Below, one piece after another: positions 1-6,732 of a DNA stretch of 12,526 bases. The translations under genes and the position numbers were made by a program. Source of the DNA: Candidatus Aerophobota bacterium (lineage in GTDB: Bacteria > Aerophobota > Aerophobia > Aerophobales > AE-B3A); contig JAUWXE010000023.1 of NCBI GenBank assembly GCA_030616535.1, positions 1 to 12,526 of the forward strand. The letters are read 5' to 3'. The notes below the pieces were generated by a model. It worked only from the letters and a program-made list of their open reading frames with translations. It had not been told where the DNA came from and did no database searches. Every line of letters begins with the position of its first letter. Position 1 is the stretch's first letter.

Positions 1-81
1 AAAAGCAGTCAAAATCACAAGAGCTGCAACCAGGCTGTAACATAAAAGCAAAAATTTTCGATTTTTATGAATACATCTCAT
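1..81 (-). CDS. N-terminal fragment of an exported or membrane-anchored protein (cut by window edge)
   Basis: An ATG at 81-79 on the minus strand opens 27 codons that run off the left edge without a stop. The peptide begins MRCIHKNRKF and continues into an uninterrupted hydrophobic stretch (about residues 10-27, rich in L, V, A and I). A basic n-region (R2, H5, K6, R8, K9) followed by a hydrophobic core is the layout of a signal peptide or N-terminal membrane anchor. A GGAGGG ribosome binding site sits 8 nt upstream (plus-strand 90-95), which supports a real translation start. The gene is divergent from the GntR regulator gene. That neighbour would suit a solute-binding protein or other surface protein for sugar uptake, but nothing visible in the 27 residues identifies the family. 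Confidence 0.6.
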   Translation of the reverse strand, partial: MRCIHKNRKFLLLCYSLVAALVILTAF

Positions 82-89
82 TTTTCAAT

Positions 90-95
90 CCCTCC
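90..95 (-). promoter_or_regulatory. Ribosome binding site of the leftward exported-protein gene
   Basis: On the minus strand this reads GGAGGG, 8 nt before the ATG at 81-79. It is the main evidence that the short leftward open frame is a real gene start and not a chance frame. Confidence 0.6.
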
Positions 96-209
96 AGAAG
101 AGATTAACGTAATTTATTTGTCCATCCGAGCTTTCAAAGAGATTCATTATTCAATGTCTCCCTTTGGAAAACTTCCTTTTGTCTTAATCGACCTGGCTCA
201 TTTTTCCCT

Positions 210-265
210 GAAAGCCTCGGTAAAAGAAACTTAATTATCTGACCCTTTTCTTTTTAGAGGCTTTC
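210..265. repeat. Long imperfect inverted repeat (potential hairpin)
   Basis: The left arm (210-229) has GAAAGCCTC followed by GGT and AAAAGAAA. The right arm (247-265) has TTTCTTTT, then TA, then GAGGCTTTC. This gives 9 + 8 complementary base pairs separated by a small 3/2-nt internal loop, with a 17-nt terminal loop (230-246). No clear run of T follows on either strand, although the plus strand continues CTTTC-rich. A terminator is therefore not the obvious reading. It could be a leader-RNA structure for the leftward gene, a protein-binding site or a remnant element. Confidence 0.6.
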
Positions 266-406
266 TTTCATCCTCAAGCTAACGGCCTACCCGCTTTTCA
301 CCTCCCTCTGGCCTTATTTTTAGCTTTTTCTTTTCAAAAGAAAGATCTAACTTAATCTAGCACATTTATTTTTCTAGTCAAGTGCCTGAAACTTTTCTGA
401 GCGGGG

Positions 407-437
407 TTGACACATGCAAAAATTGGTATAATATTAT
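407..437 (+). promoter_or_regulatory. Putative sigma-70 promoter of gntR
   Basis: A consensus -35 TTGACA lies at 407-412. The region that follows contains overlapping -10 candidates: TATTAT at 432-437 (19-nt spacer), TAATAT at 429-434 (16 nt) and TATAAT at 427-432 (14 nt, too short). The start codon is at 462, so the leader would be short. All -10 candidates lie inside the inverted repeat proposed as the GntR operator, so repressor binding would block this promoter. Confidence 0.55.
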
Positions 438-441
438 ACAT
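424..441. promoter_or_regulatory. Putative GntR operator, site 1 (gntR promoter)
   Basis: The site reads TGGTAT, six bases, ATACAT, and encloses a perfect 14-bp palindrome at 426-439. The same half-sites with the same 6-bp spacing recur at 1248-1265. The GT...AC edges match what is generally seen for HutC-type GntR operators. It overlaps the -10 region of the regulator's own promoter, which suggests autorepression. Confidence 0.55.
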
Positions 442-461
442 AACTGTAGAAAGGGGGTAAG

Positions 462-1217
462 ATGGTGACAACTATAAAAAGGAATTCTCCTTTTACTCTG
501 TCATACCAGCTCCGGCAAATCCTGGAGGATAAGATTTCAAGCGGTAAATATAAACCGGGTGATCTATTCCCTACCGAAAGAGAAATAGCCGAGCAATTCG
601 GAGTCAGTCGAATAACGGTGAGGGAGGCGATTGGACATCTGGTTTATCAAGGGATATTGAGACGGGAACAGGGACGGGGTACATTCGTTAGCCAACCCAA
701 AGTTTATGAGAAGGTTAACAAACTAATTAGTTATACTCAGGACATGCTTAATCGAGGGCTAAAACCAAGTTCTAAAGTCCTGGAGATTAAACTGGAACGA
801 CCGACCTGGGAGATAATGAACTCTTTGAGACTGAGTGAGTCAGACAGGGTCATTAAACTGGCAAGACTAAGGTTGGCAGATGAAGAGCCCATGACTATTC
901 AGACTGCCTATCTTCCAGAGAATCTTTGCCATGAAATTTATGAAAAACAACTGGACTGGACAAGCCAGTCGCTAAATCTAGCCTTGAGAGATTTGGGTTT
1001 CGAAGTGGTAGCTGCGGTTCAGCGGATTTCATCCGACGTAGCCGATAGCGTAGAAGCCGAGCTCTTGCAAATTCCTGCAGGATCCCCTTTGTTGGTAGGT
1101 GAGCAGGTTTCATACTTGGCTGACAATCGCCCAATTGAAGCTCTAAAGTCTGCTTATCGGGGAGACCGCTACGATATTGTGGTTAATCTGACTCGAGAGA
1201 TGGGAAAAAGAGGGTAA
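462..1217 (+). CDS. GntR/HutC-family transcriptional regulator with UTRA effector domain (NagR-like)
   Basis: The protein is 251 aa, the usual length for this subfamily. Residues about 11-76 form the GntR winged helix-turn-helix, with the characteristic runs PGDLFPTEREIAEQFGVSR and QGRGTFV. Residues about 95-240 look like the UTRA ligand-binding domain that binds small sugar or amino-sugar phosphates in NagR/YvoA relatives. An AAGGGGG ribosome binding site (451-457) supports the ATG. The nearby nagB and the shared operator at 424-441 and 1248-1265 suggest an autoregulated repressor of the downstream amino-sugar/acetate genes, with glucosamine-6-phosphate or GlcNAc-6-phosphate as plausible effector. 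The family call is firm; the effector and regulon are inferred. Confidence 0.93.
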   Translation: MVTTIKRNSPFTLSYQLRQILEDKISSGKYKPGDLFPTEREIAEQFGVSRITVREAIGHLVYQGILRREQGRGTFVSQPKVYEKVNKLISYTQDMLNRGLKPSSKVLEIKLERPTWEIMNSLRLSESDRVIKLARLRLADEEPMTIQTAYLPENLCHEIYEKQLDWTSQSLNLALRDLGFEVVAAVQRISSDVADSVEAELLQIPAGSPLLVGEQVSYLADNRPIEALKSAYRGDRYDIVVNLTREMGKRG

Positions 1218-1231
1218 ACAAATTACAGGGA

Positions 1232-1261
1232 TTGTTTTTCATAATATTGGTATAACATAAT
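1232..1261 (+). promoter_or_regulatory. Weak putative promoter of the amidohydrolase-nagB operon
   Basis: TTGTTT (1232-1237) and CATAAT (1256-1261) are separated by 18 nt. Their position relative to the TGGTAT half-site is almost the same as at the gntR promoter, where TTGACA starts 17 nt and TATTAT lies 8 nt after the corresponding point. The matches are poor taken alone. The parallel geometry with site 1 is the reason to list it. Confidence 0.35.
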
Positions 1262-1265
1262 ACCA
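1248..1265. promoter_or_regulatory. Putative GntR operator, site 2 (metabolic operon)
   Basis: This is a perfect inverted repeat, TGGTAT, six bases (AACATA), ATACCA, between gntR and the amidohydrolase gene. It matches site 1 closely, including the flanking ATT on the left. A repressor bound here would control the downstream plus-strand genes independently of gntR's own promoter. Confidence 0.6.
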
Positions 1266-1280
1266 TATCGAAGGACCTAG

Positions 1281-1286
1281 AAAGGA
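1281..1286 (+). promoter_or_regulatory. Ribosome binding site pointing to an ATA start
   Basis: AAAGGA is the only Shine-Dalgarno-like sequence ahead of the amidohydrolase. It is 8 nt before ATA at 1295 and 20 nt before the nearest conventional start, TTG at 1307. This is why the gene is drawn from 1295. Confidence 0.4.
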
Positions 1287-1294
1287 ATAAGACA

Positions 1295-2071
1295 ATAATA
1301 GTCGATTTGCATTGTCATCTTTTGAAGGAGGAAGGGTATCTAGAAAATCTGGTTAGGGAGGCACAGCGACTGGGAGTTAGTAAGATATGTCTCAACGGGC
1401 TTGGTTCTCTCTATGATGAGCTGGGCAACGAGGAAGTAAAACAAGCGTTTCTCAAATATCCTCACCTTATAATTGGGTTTGGTCACCTAAGATTAGGGAA
1501 AGATTCAGTAGAAAGGATCGATGAGCTTTACCAGGAAGGATTTCGGGGCCTGAAAGTGATCAATCCCACCAAAAATTACGATGATAAGGAGTTTTACCCC
1601 TATTATGCACAAGCCGAAAAACATGAGATGCCTATTCTCTTTCATACTGGAATGGTTAAGCGGACGGGTAAAGATAAATTTTATGATATTTCTTCTGAGA
1701 GGATGCGTCCCATTTATCTGGATACCATTGCCCGAGCCTTCCCTCATCTTACCTTAATTGGCGCTCATCTTGGTGGTCCCTGGTTTAGAGAAGCGGCGGA
1801 TGTACTCAGGTTTAATCCTAATGTTTATTTTGACATCAGCGGATCAATTCCTGGCTGGGTAAGAAAAACTCCCGAGTTCTTTCGAAATTACTTCTGGTGG
1901 GAGGGCGCCTGGGGCAAAATTGTTTTTGGCTCCGACGTCCATTTTAGTCAGATTAAAAAGGTAGTAGCTAATTACCGACAAGTACTGGAAGCTTTAAAGG
2001 TAGACAAAGCCACTCAAAATAAGATATTTGGTGAGACAGCCATGCGAATATTAAATATGAAAACAGATTAA
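1295..2071 (+). CDS. Amidohydrolase-family (metal-dependent TIM-barrel) hydrolase, PF04909-like
   Basis: The predicted protein is 258 aa from an ATA start. The N-terminus reads IIVDLHCHL, the DxHxH metal site (H6, H8) that opens this family. Further ligands follow in order: H117 in ILFHTG, H158 in IGAHLGGPW and D214 in VFGSDVHF. The substrate cannot be told from sequence. Members include decarboxylases and hydrolases of small carboxylates and lactones. It is not NagA-like: it is far shorter and lacks NagA's pattern, although its place just before nagB in the putative regulon hints at a role in amino-sugar or related carbohydrate use. No ATG, GTG or TTG exists in frame upstream of the metal motif. 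The alternative start TTG at 1307 would remove the conserved VD and leave the first histidine at residue 2. Confidence 0.85.
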   Translation: MIVDLHCHLLKEEGYLENLVREAQRLGVSKICLNGLGSLYDELGNEEVKQAFLKYPHLIIGFGHLRLGKDSVERIDELYQEGFRGLKVINPTKNYDDKEFYPYYAQAEKHEMPILFHTGMVKRTGKDKFYDISSERMRPIYLDTIARAFPHLTLIGAHLGGPWFREAADVLRFNPNVYFDISGSIPGWVRKTPEFFRNYFWWEGAWGKIVFGSDVHFSQIKKVVANYRQVLEALKVDKATQNKIFGETAMRILNMKTD

Positions 2072-2108
2072 GAATACCTCATGAAGAGGCTTTGAAAAGG
2101 AGGAAAAG

Positions 2109-2891
2109 GTGAGGGTGATCATCGTCAAGGATTATGAGGAGATGAGCAGGAAGGCGGCCAAGATCGTCTCGGATAGACTTCACCGAAAGCTTGATCTGGT
2201 TTTAGGTCTGTCCACCGGCAGTACTTCGGTGGGAATGTACCAGGAGCTTATCAAGGCTCACAAAGAAAAAGGGCTTAACTTTTCCAAGGTGAGAACCTTT
2301 AATCTGGATGAGTACTGTGGACTTTCCCCGGATCACCCCCAGAGTTACCACTACTTTATGTGGTATAATCTTTTCAATCACATTAATATCAAACCGGAGA
2401 ATGTCTATATCCCTAGAGGTGAGGTAGAAAACGCAGAGGCTTTCTGCAACTGGTATGAGCAGAAGATAAAAGAAGAGGGGGGAATTGACCTGCAGATTCT
2501 GGGAATAGGAAGGGATGGGCACATCGGATTTAATGAGCCAGGTTCCTCTTTAGGCTCAAGGACAAGGATAAAAACCCTGACCGAAGAGACAGTGGAGGAT
2601 AACTCTCGCTTCTTTGAGAGAAAAGAGGATGTTCCTCGCTATGCTATTACCATGGGGCTGGGTACCATCTCTGAGGCCAGGGAGTGTCTTCTTCTGGCTA
2701 GTGGGGCTAATAAAGCTGAGGCTGTTAAAAGATGTATAGAAGGGCCGGTGAGTGCTGAGACTACCGCTTCTTTACTTCAGCTTCACCCCAAGGTGATTAT
2801 TGTCGTGGATGAGGAAGCGGCTAAAAATTTAAAGCGGAAAGACTACTATAGGTATGCCGAAAGGATGGCTGAAAAACTGGAGGTTAGGTAA
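2109..2891 (+). CDS. nagB: Glucosamine-6-phosphate deaminase/isomerase
   Basis: The enzyme converts glucosamine-6-phosphate to fructose-6-phosphate and ammonia, linking amino sugars to glycolysis. At 260 aa it has the normal NagB length (E. coli about 266). Family signatures are intact: LSTGSTS near residue 34 for phosphate binding, NLDEY with D67, and GIGRDGHIGFNEPGSS with D136, H138 and E143, matching the E. coli catalytic D72, D141, H143 and E148; TRIKTL follows. The GTG start is chosen because AAAAGGAGGA ends 4 nt upstream and the N-terminus (MRVIIVKDYEEMS) fits homologues. The gene lies 37 nt after the amidohydrolase and 37 nt before pta, so probably in the same transcript. Deamination is the favoured catabolic direction, but the reverse reaction could supply GlcN-6-P. 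Confidence 0.96.
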   Translation: MRVIIVKDYEEMSRKAAKIVSDRLHRKLDLVLGLSTGSTSVGMYQELIKAHKEKGLNFSKVRTFNLDEYCGLSPDHPQSYHYFMWYNLFNHINIKPENVYIPRGEVENAEAFCNWYEQKIKEEGGIDLQILGIGRDGHIGFNEPGSSLGSRTRIKTLTEETVEDNSRFFERKEDVPRYAITMGLGTISEARECLLLASGANKAEAVKRCIEGPVSAETTASLLQLHPKVIIVVDEEAAKNLKRKDYYRYAERMAEKLEVR

Positions 2892-2928
2892 AGATAAGAT
2901 CCAATTTAGAAATGTAATAAGGAGAATA

Positions 2929-3939
2929 ATGGATATAATAAACCTGTTCAAAAAGAAAGCCAGGAAAAGCCCTCAAAGAATCGTTCTTCCCGAAGGAGAG
3001 GGGGAGAGAATCGTAAAAGCGGCAGGGATAGTTAGCGAGGGAGGAATAGCCCATCCTCTTCTTCTGGGAAATAGTAAGAAAATTAAGGAAAAGATTGACC
3101 ATTTAGGGATAGGTTTGGCTAACTTAAGAATAATTGACCCTCTCAACTTTCCTAAGATATCCGAGTACGTCTCTTTCTATTGTAGGATGAGGAAAGATCA
3201 TTCTGTCTCTGAAAAGATGGCCAGGTTAATTCTAAAAAAGAGCCTTAATTTGGGAGCCTTGATGGTCAAATTGGGAGAGGCAGATGGTCTGGTAGCCGGG
3301 ACAATTAATCTTACGGCCAGCGTAATAAAATCGGGAATTCTCATGATAGGATTGAGAGAAGGTATCTCCATTCCGTCCAGCTTTTTTATTATGAGGATAC
3401 CCCATGTTTCTTTGGGCGAAGAAGGACTTTTAATCTTTGCCGATGCTGCTATCAATCCTGATCCTAATCCTTCGCAATTGGCAGAAATAGCTATCTCTAC
3501 CGCTAGAAGTGCCGAGGCTTTATTGGGCTGGGAACCGAGGGTGGCTCTACTTTCCTTTTCTACCAAAAAGAGTGCCTCTCATCCCTCGGTGGATAAGGTG
3601 ATAGAGGCTACTCGAATCATTCAAAGAAAGGCTCCTCATCTCCTGGTTGACGGAGACCTTCAGGCTGATGCTGCCCTAATTCCAGAAATAGCTCAGAGCA
3701 AGGTTAAGGGCAGCAAGGTGGCGGGCAAAGCTAATGTTTTAATTTTTCCTAACCTAGATTCAGCTAATATTTCCTATAAATTAGTACAGCATTTGGCTCA
3801 AGGCCAGGCCTATGGTCCTATCCTGCAAGGATTCAACCGGCCCATCAATGATTTATCTCGTGGGGCCAGCGTAGAGGATATAGTCACCGTAATTACTCTT
3901 ACCGCAGTCCAGGCACAAGACAAAGAGAATCAAAGATGA
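2929..3939 (+). CDS. pta: Phosphate acetyltransferase
   Basis: It catalyses acetyl-CoA + Pi <-> acetyl phosphate + CoA. The 336-aa protein is a single-domain Pta of the short type, without the N-terminal regulatory domains of the E. coli enzyme. Typical runs are RIVLPEGEGERIVKAA, LGEADGLVAG, FADAAINPDPNPSQLAEIA, AGKANVLIFPNLDSANISYK and GPILQGFNRPINDLSRGASV. Residues equivalent to the Methanosarcina active-site Ser, Arg and Asp are present as S310, R311 and D317. The ATG at 2929 is preferred because AAGGAG lies 4 nt upstream. A longer frame overlapping nagB adds only nonconserved residues. The stop overlaps the ackA start in ATGA, so the two are translationally coupled. The central NLTASVIKSG segment differs somewhat from the commoner ST-D-T-R-P-A pattern. 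Phosphotransbutyrylase is less likely given overall match and length. Confidence 0.92.
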   Translation: MDIINLFKKKARKSPQRIVLPEGEGERIVKAAGIVSEGGIAHPLLLGNSKKIKEKIDHLGIGLANLRIIDPLNFPKISEYVSFYCRMRKDHSVSEKMARLILKKSLNLGALMVKLGEADGLVAGTINLTASVIKSGILMIGLREGISIPSSFFIMRIPHVSLGEEGLLIFADAAINPDPNPSQLAEIAISTARSAEALLGWEPRVALLSFSTKKSASHPSVDKVIEATRIIQRKAPHLLVDGDLQADAALIPEIAQSKVKGSKVAGKANVLIFPNLDSANISYKLVQHLAQGQAYGPILQGFNRPINDLSRGASVEDIVTVITLTAVQAQDKENQR

Positions 3940-5144
3940 ATATCTTGGTCATAAATTGTGGAAGTTCCTCCATAAAGTACCAACTTTTTGAAATAAAGAA
4001 GAAAGTGCCTCTAGCTAAGGGTTTAATAGAGGAAATAGGTAAGGTCAATTCCTTCCAAACTCATTGGATAGGAAAAAGAATCATCAAGAAAAAAGGAAAG
4101 ATTGTCCATTATCAACAGGGATTGGAAAGGATCCTTGATTTCTTGACCGACAAAGATAATGGCTTAATTAAAGATACTTCAGAGATTTCCGCCGTGGGGC
4201 ATCGAGTAGTGCATGGAGGAGAGAAATACTTTGAGCCTATTTTGATCAATGATAAAGTGATGGAAACCATTCGATCCTATATTTTTCTAGCTCCTTTGCA
4301 TAATTACCCTAATCTTATGGGAATAGAGGCAGCAAGGAGCTTACTTGCGGGAGTACCTCAGGTGGCCGTCTTTGACACTGCTTTTCACCAGACTCTTTCC
4401 CCCAAAGTCTTTTTGTATGCTCTGCCTTATGAATACTATGAAAAATATAGAATCAGAAGATACGGATTCCATGGAACTTCCCACCGCTATGTTGCTTACG
4501 AGGCAGCGAAAATTTTAAAGAAGCCGTTGAAAGATCTAAGAATTATCACCTGTCATTTGGGCAACGGGTGCAGTATCGCTGCTATAGATAAGGGAAAATC
4601 TATAGATACTTCAATGGGGTTTACTCCCCTGGAGGGTCTAGTTATGGGAACTCGCTGCGGTGATATCGATGCAGCAGCAGTTTTGTTTTTGATGAGAAAA
4701 GAAAAGCTCGAAATTAACCAAATGGATAATATTCTTAATAAGCAAAGTGGGCTCCTAGGAATCTCTGGTTTAAGCAATGACCTAAGAGAAATCCAAAGGG
4801 AAGCACAAAAAGGCAATCAAAGGGCAAAATTGGCCTTGGAAATATTTATTTACCGGGTTAAAAAATATATAGGGGCTTATAGCGCTATCTTGGGAGGATT
4901 AGATGTCTTAGTCTTCACTGCAGGTATCGGTGAGAACCAACCGCATGTGCGAAGCAGGATCTGCCAGGGATTGGGATTTTTAGAGATCTATTTGGATGAG
5001 AGGGAAAACAAGACCCCAAGCAAGAGTGCCAGACTTATCAGTGCTGAAACCTCCCCAGGTAAGATTCTAGTTATTCCTACCAATGAAGAAGCCATAATTG
5101 CCCACGAGACCTGGCAGGTAGTGCGTAGATTGGTGGCCAGATAA
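3936..5144 (+). CDS. ackA: Acetate kinase
   Basis: It interconverts acetyl phosphate + ADP and acetate + ATP, completing the Pta-Ack route. At 402 aa it is normal length. The ASKHA-fold signatures are intact: NCGSSSIKYQLF with N7, S10 and S12; GHRVVHGG with R90; FDTAFH with D147; RYGFHGTSHRYV with H179; MGTRCGDID with R240; FTAGIGEN; and TNEE near residue 384. These match the catalytic Asn, Arg, Asp, His, Arg and Glu of known acetate kinases. The ATG overlaps the pta stop by 4 nt. With nagB upstream, the pair could yield ATP from sugar fermentation, or recapture acetate released from N-acetylated sugars. Butyrate kinase is excluded by length and motif match. Confidence 0.96.
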   Translation: MNILVINCGSSSIKYQLFEIKKKVPLAKGLIEEIGKVNSFQTHWIGKRIIKKKGKIVHYQQGLERILDFLTDKDNGLIKDTSEISAVGHRVVHGGEKYFEPILINDKVMETIRSYIFLAPLHNYPNLMGIEAARSLLAGVPQVAVFDTAFHQTLSPKVFLYALPYEYYEKYRIRRYGFHGTSHRYVAYEAAKILKKPLKDLRIITCHLGNGCSIAAIDKGKSIDTSMGFTPLEGLVMGTRCGDIDAAAVLFLMRKEKLEINQMDNILNKQSGLLGISGLSNDLREIQREAQKGNQRAKLALEIFIYRVKKYIGAYSAILGGLDVLVFTAGIGENQPHVRSRICQGLGFLEIYLDERENKTPSKSARLISAETSPGKILVIPTNEEAIIAHETWQVVRRLVAR

Positions 5145-5191
5145 TGAAATCAACAATATGTTCTCTAGTTAAATACGAGGAGGTCTAAAAT

Positions 5192-6451
5192 ATGAGGGTC
5201 TGCATATTTGAAGATGAGGGATACGAGAGCCTTTACCCCTTATCTTTGACTCGACCGGTTTTTGAGTTAAGATGTGGGCAGATTACTTTAAGAGAGAGAA
5301 TCTTGAGGAGTTTTCCTGGAGAGAAAATCTCTTACTTTATGCGAGACTATCTTGTCCCCATTTTTCAAAAAAACAAACCAGGGGTTTCCGTTAATAACAC
5401 AAATGTTTTAAAGAATGAGGATACCCTCTTTATTAACGGACGTTGGCTATTGGGCGAGGGAGAGTTAAGCCAGGATGGTCAAGAAGAGGCGGGAGTTTGC
5501 GGAAAGGATATTCTCTATTTGCGGGTCCGAGCAAAGAGGATGAAGGACTGTTTTTCTTCAGATTTTACAGAACTTTTCACCTCTCTCAAGCAAAGATTAA
5601 AGAAAAGGCAAATAAAAGCTGGCCTGATTACCTATGCCTGGGATCTCATAGAAAACAACTCTCGGGTTCTGCGAGAAGACTTTGATTTTAAAAACAACAA
5701 AGGTATCCAGGGAGAATTTTCCTCTTCGGCTAGAATTTATGGAAAAGAGGATAACATATTTGTGGCAAAATCAGCCAAGATTCAACCTCTGGTTCTTTTG
5801 GATACTGAAGAAGGTCCTATTTATATTGATGAGGAAGCGAAAGTCTTTGCCCACAGTCATATCAGGGGTCCATCCTATATTGGAAAAAGGTCACAGATTC
5901 TAGGGGCTAAGATTGGGGAGGGAACTTCTATCGGACCGGCATGCCGGATAGGGGGCGAGGTAGAGGAAAGTATCATTTATGGATTCTCTAATAAACCCCA
6001 TGAGGGTTTCCTCGGCCATAGCTATGTAGGAGAATGGGTTAATCTGGGAGCTCTTTGCACCAATAGCGATCTCAAAAATGATTATAGCTCAGTTCAGGTG
6101 CATATTAAGGGAAAACTTCAGGACTCAGGGCTAGTTAAAGTGGGTTCATTCATTGGAGATCACAGCAAGCTGGGCATTGGTTGTCTGCTTAACACGGGCA
6201 CGGTAATTGGGGCAAGTAGCAATGTAGTAGCTGCCGCCGGAGTGCTGCCCAAGTTTGTTCCTTCCTTTACCTGGTGCCTAAACGGAAAGTTTTACAAAGG
6301 ATATGGTTTTGAGAAAACGATAAATACAGCAAAGATGGTAATAAGCCGAAGAGGTGTAACTATGAGCCTGGAAGAAGTTGAGATGTTAAAAGAGGTTTTC
6401 AAGACAACCGAAAAAGAAAGAGATCGCCTTATAGAGAGAAGTAGAAGATAG
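5192..6451 (+). CDS. GlmU-like bifunctional sugar nucleotidyltransferase/acyltransferase, copy 1
   Basis: This 419-aa protein resembles the alternative GlmU family (alt_bact_glmU type) that replaces classical GlmU in several lineages. Residues 1-160 form the nucleotidyltransferase-like part, recognised by CIFEDEGYESLYPLSLTRP followed by LRCG and TLRERI, and by LFINGRWLL. The classical LxxGxGTRM loop is absent, as usual for this type. Residues about 175-345 are hexapeptide repeats of a left-handed beta-helix acyltransferase, ending in a conserved block with GFLGHSYVGEWVNLGA, whose histidines are candidate catalytic bases. Expected chemistry is acylation of glucosamine-1-phosphate and UDP transfer. 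GAGGAGGT at 5177-5184 supports the ATG. It is paralogous to the gene at 6887, and an ACP gene lies between them. The family is confident; the exact sugar and acyl donor are not known. Confidence 0.85.
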   Translation: MRVCIFEDEGYESLYPLSLTRPVFELRCGQITLRERILRSFPGEKISYFMRDYLVPIFQKNKPGVSVNNTNVLKNEDTLFINGRWLLGEGELSQDGQEEAGVCGKDILYLRVRAKRMKDCFSSDFTELFTSLKQRLKKRQIKAGLITYAWDLIENNSRVLREDFDFKNNKGIQGEFSSSARIYGKEDNIFVAKSAKIQPLVLLDTEEGPIYIDEEAKVFAHSHIRGPSYIGKRSQILGAKIGEGTSIGPACRIGGEVEESIIYGFSNKPHEGFLGHSYVGEWVNLGALCTNSDLKNDYSSVQVHIKGKLQDSGLVKVGSFIGDHSKLGIGCLLNTGTVIGASSNVVAAAGVLPKFVPSFTWCLNGKFYKGYGFEKTINTAKMVISRRGVTMSLEEVEMLKEVFKTTEKERDRLIERSRR

Positions 6452-6473
6452 ATCTAGCAACGGGAGGTAAAAT

Positions 6474-6722
6474 GTGTCTATAGAAGAAAGAGTAAAGAAA
6501 ATAATTATGCGACAACTAAAGGTAAGAGAGGACGAGGTCACTGATAAGGCCCACTTTGTGCAGGATTTGGGCGCCGAGTCCATCGACGGTATAGAACTTA
6601 TGGTTGCTTTTGAGGCTGAGTTTGACATTGAGATCCCACCTGAAGAAGCGGAGAGAATACAAACTGTGGGAGAAGCAGTTAAGTATATAGAGAATAAACT
6701 TAGGGAAACGAAAAGAAGCTAA
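6474..6722 (+). CDS. Acyl carrier protein
   Basis: The 82-aa acidic four-helix ACP has its phosphopantetheine attachment serine at S36 in GAESIDGIEL, which is the AcpP position and matches GADSLDTVEL with E for D just before the serine. FEAEFDIEIPPEEAERIQTVGEAVKYI follows the classical helix II-III pattern. The GTG start is set by GGGAGGT (6462-6468). An overlapping ATG at 6472 leads at once to a stop. No fatty-acid synthesis genes are adjacent; the ACP lies 22 nt after one GlmU-like gene and upstream of its paralogue. It could be the main AcpP at an unusual locus or a dedicated carrier feeding an acyl group to the beta-helix transferases, as LpxA and LpxD use acyl-ACP. The latter is inference. 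Confidence 0.93.
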   Translation: MSIEERVKKIIMRQLKVREDEVTDKAHFVQDLGAESIDGIELMVAFEAEFDIEIPPEEAERIQTVGEAVKYIENKLRETKRS

Positions 6723-6732
6723 TGGTCAAACC

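Larger units (their letters stand above)
82..406. other. Divergent intergenic region, no gene seen
   Basis: The roughly 325 bases between the leftward exported-protein gene and the gntR promoter show no convincing coding frame on either strand. They are AT-rich with several pyrimidine-rich tracts on the plus strand. They hold the long imperfect inverted repeat at 210-265 and a shorter A/T-only-style repeat near 327-343 (TTTCTTTT, C, AAAAGAAA). No good sigma-70 promoter for the leftward gene could be picked out by eye. The leftward gene must have its promoter here, or start as a long leader transcript in this stretch. Confidence 0.5.

Noticed and set aside
327..343. TTTCTTTT-C-AAAAGAAA palindrome as an operator or terminator
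   Set aside because: It is nearly pure A/T, low complexity and lacks a G/C stem and T-run, so it may be chance in AT-rich DNA.
1295..2071. The amidohydrolase as NagA (GlcNAc-6-P deacetylase)
   Set aside because: It is about 120 residues shorter than NagA and has the PF04909-type metal motif arrangement instead of NagA's signatures.
2854..2928. A longer pta reading frame overlapping the 3' end of nagB
   Set aside because: The added residues match no Pta N-terminus, and AAGGAG lies directly before ATG 2929.
3198..3566. A 122-codon minus-strand open frame inside pta
   Set aside because: It is antisense to a strongly conserved region of pta and encodes no recognisable protein.
2929..5144. Phosphotransbutyrylase/butyrate kinase instead of Pta/Ack
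   Set aside because: Lengths (336 and 402 aa) and motifs such as GPILQG...NDLSRG and RYGFHGTSHRYV fit the acetate enzymes better.
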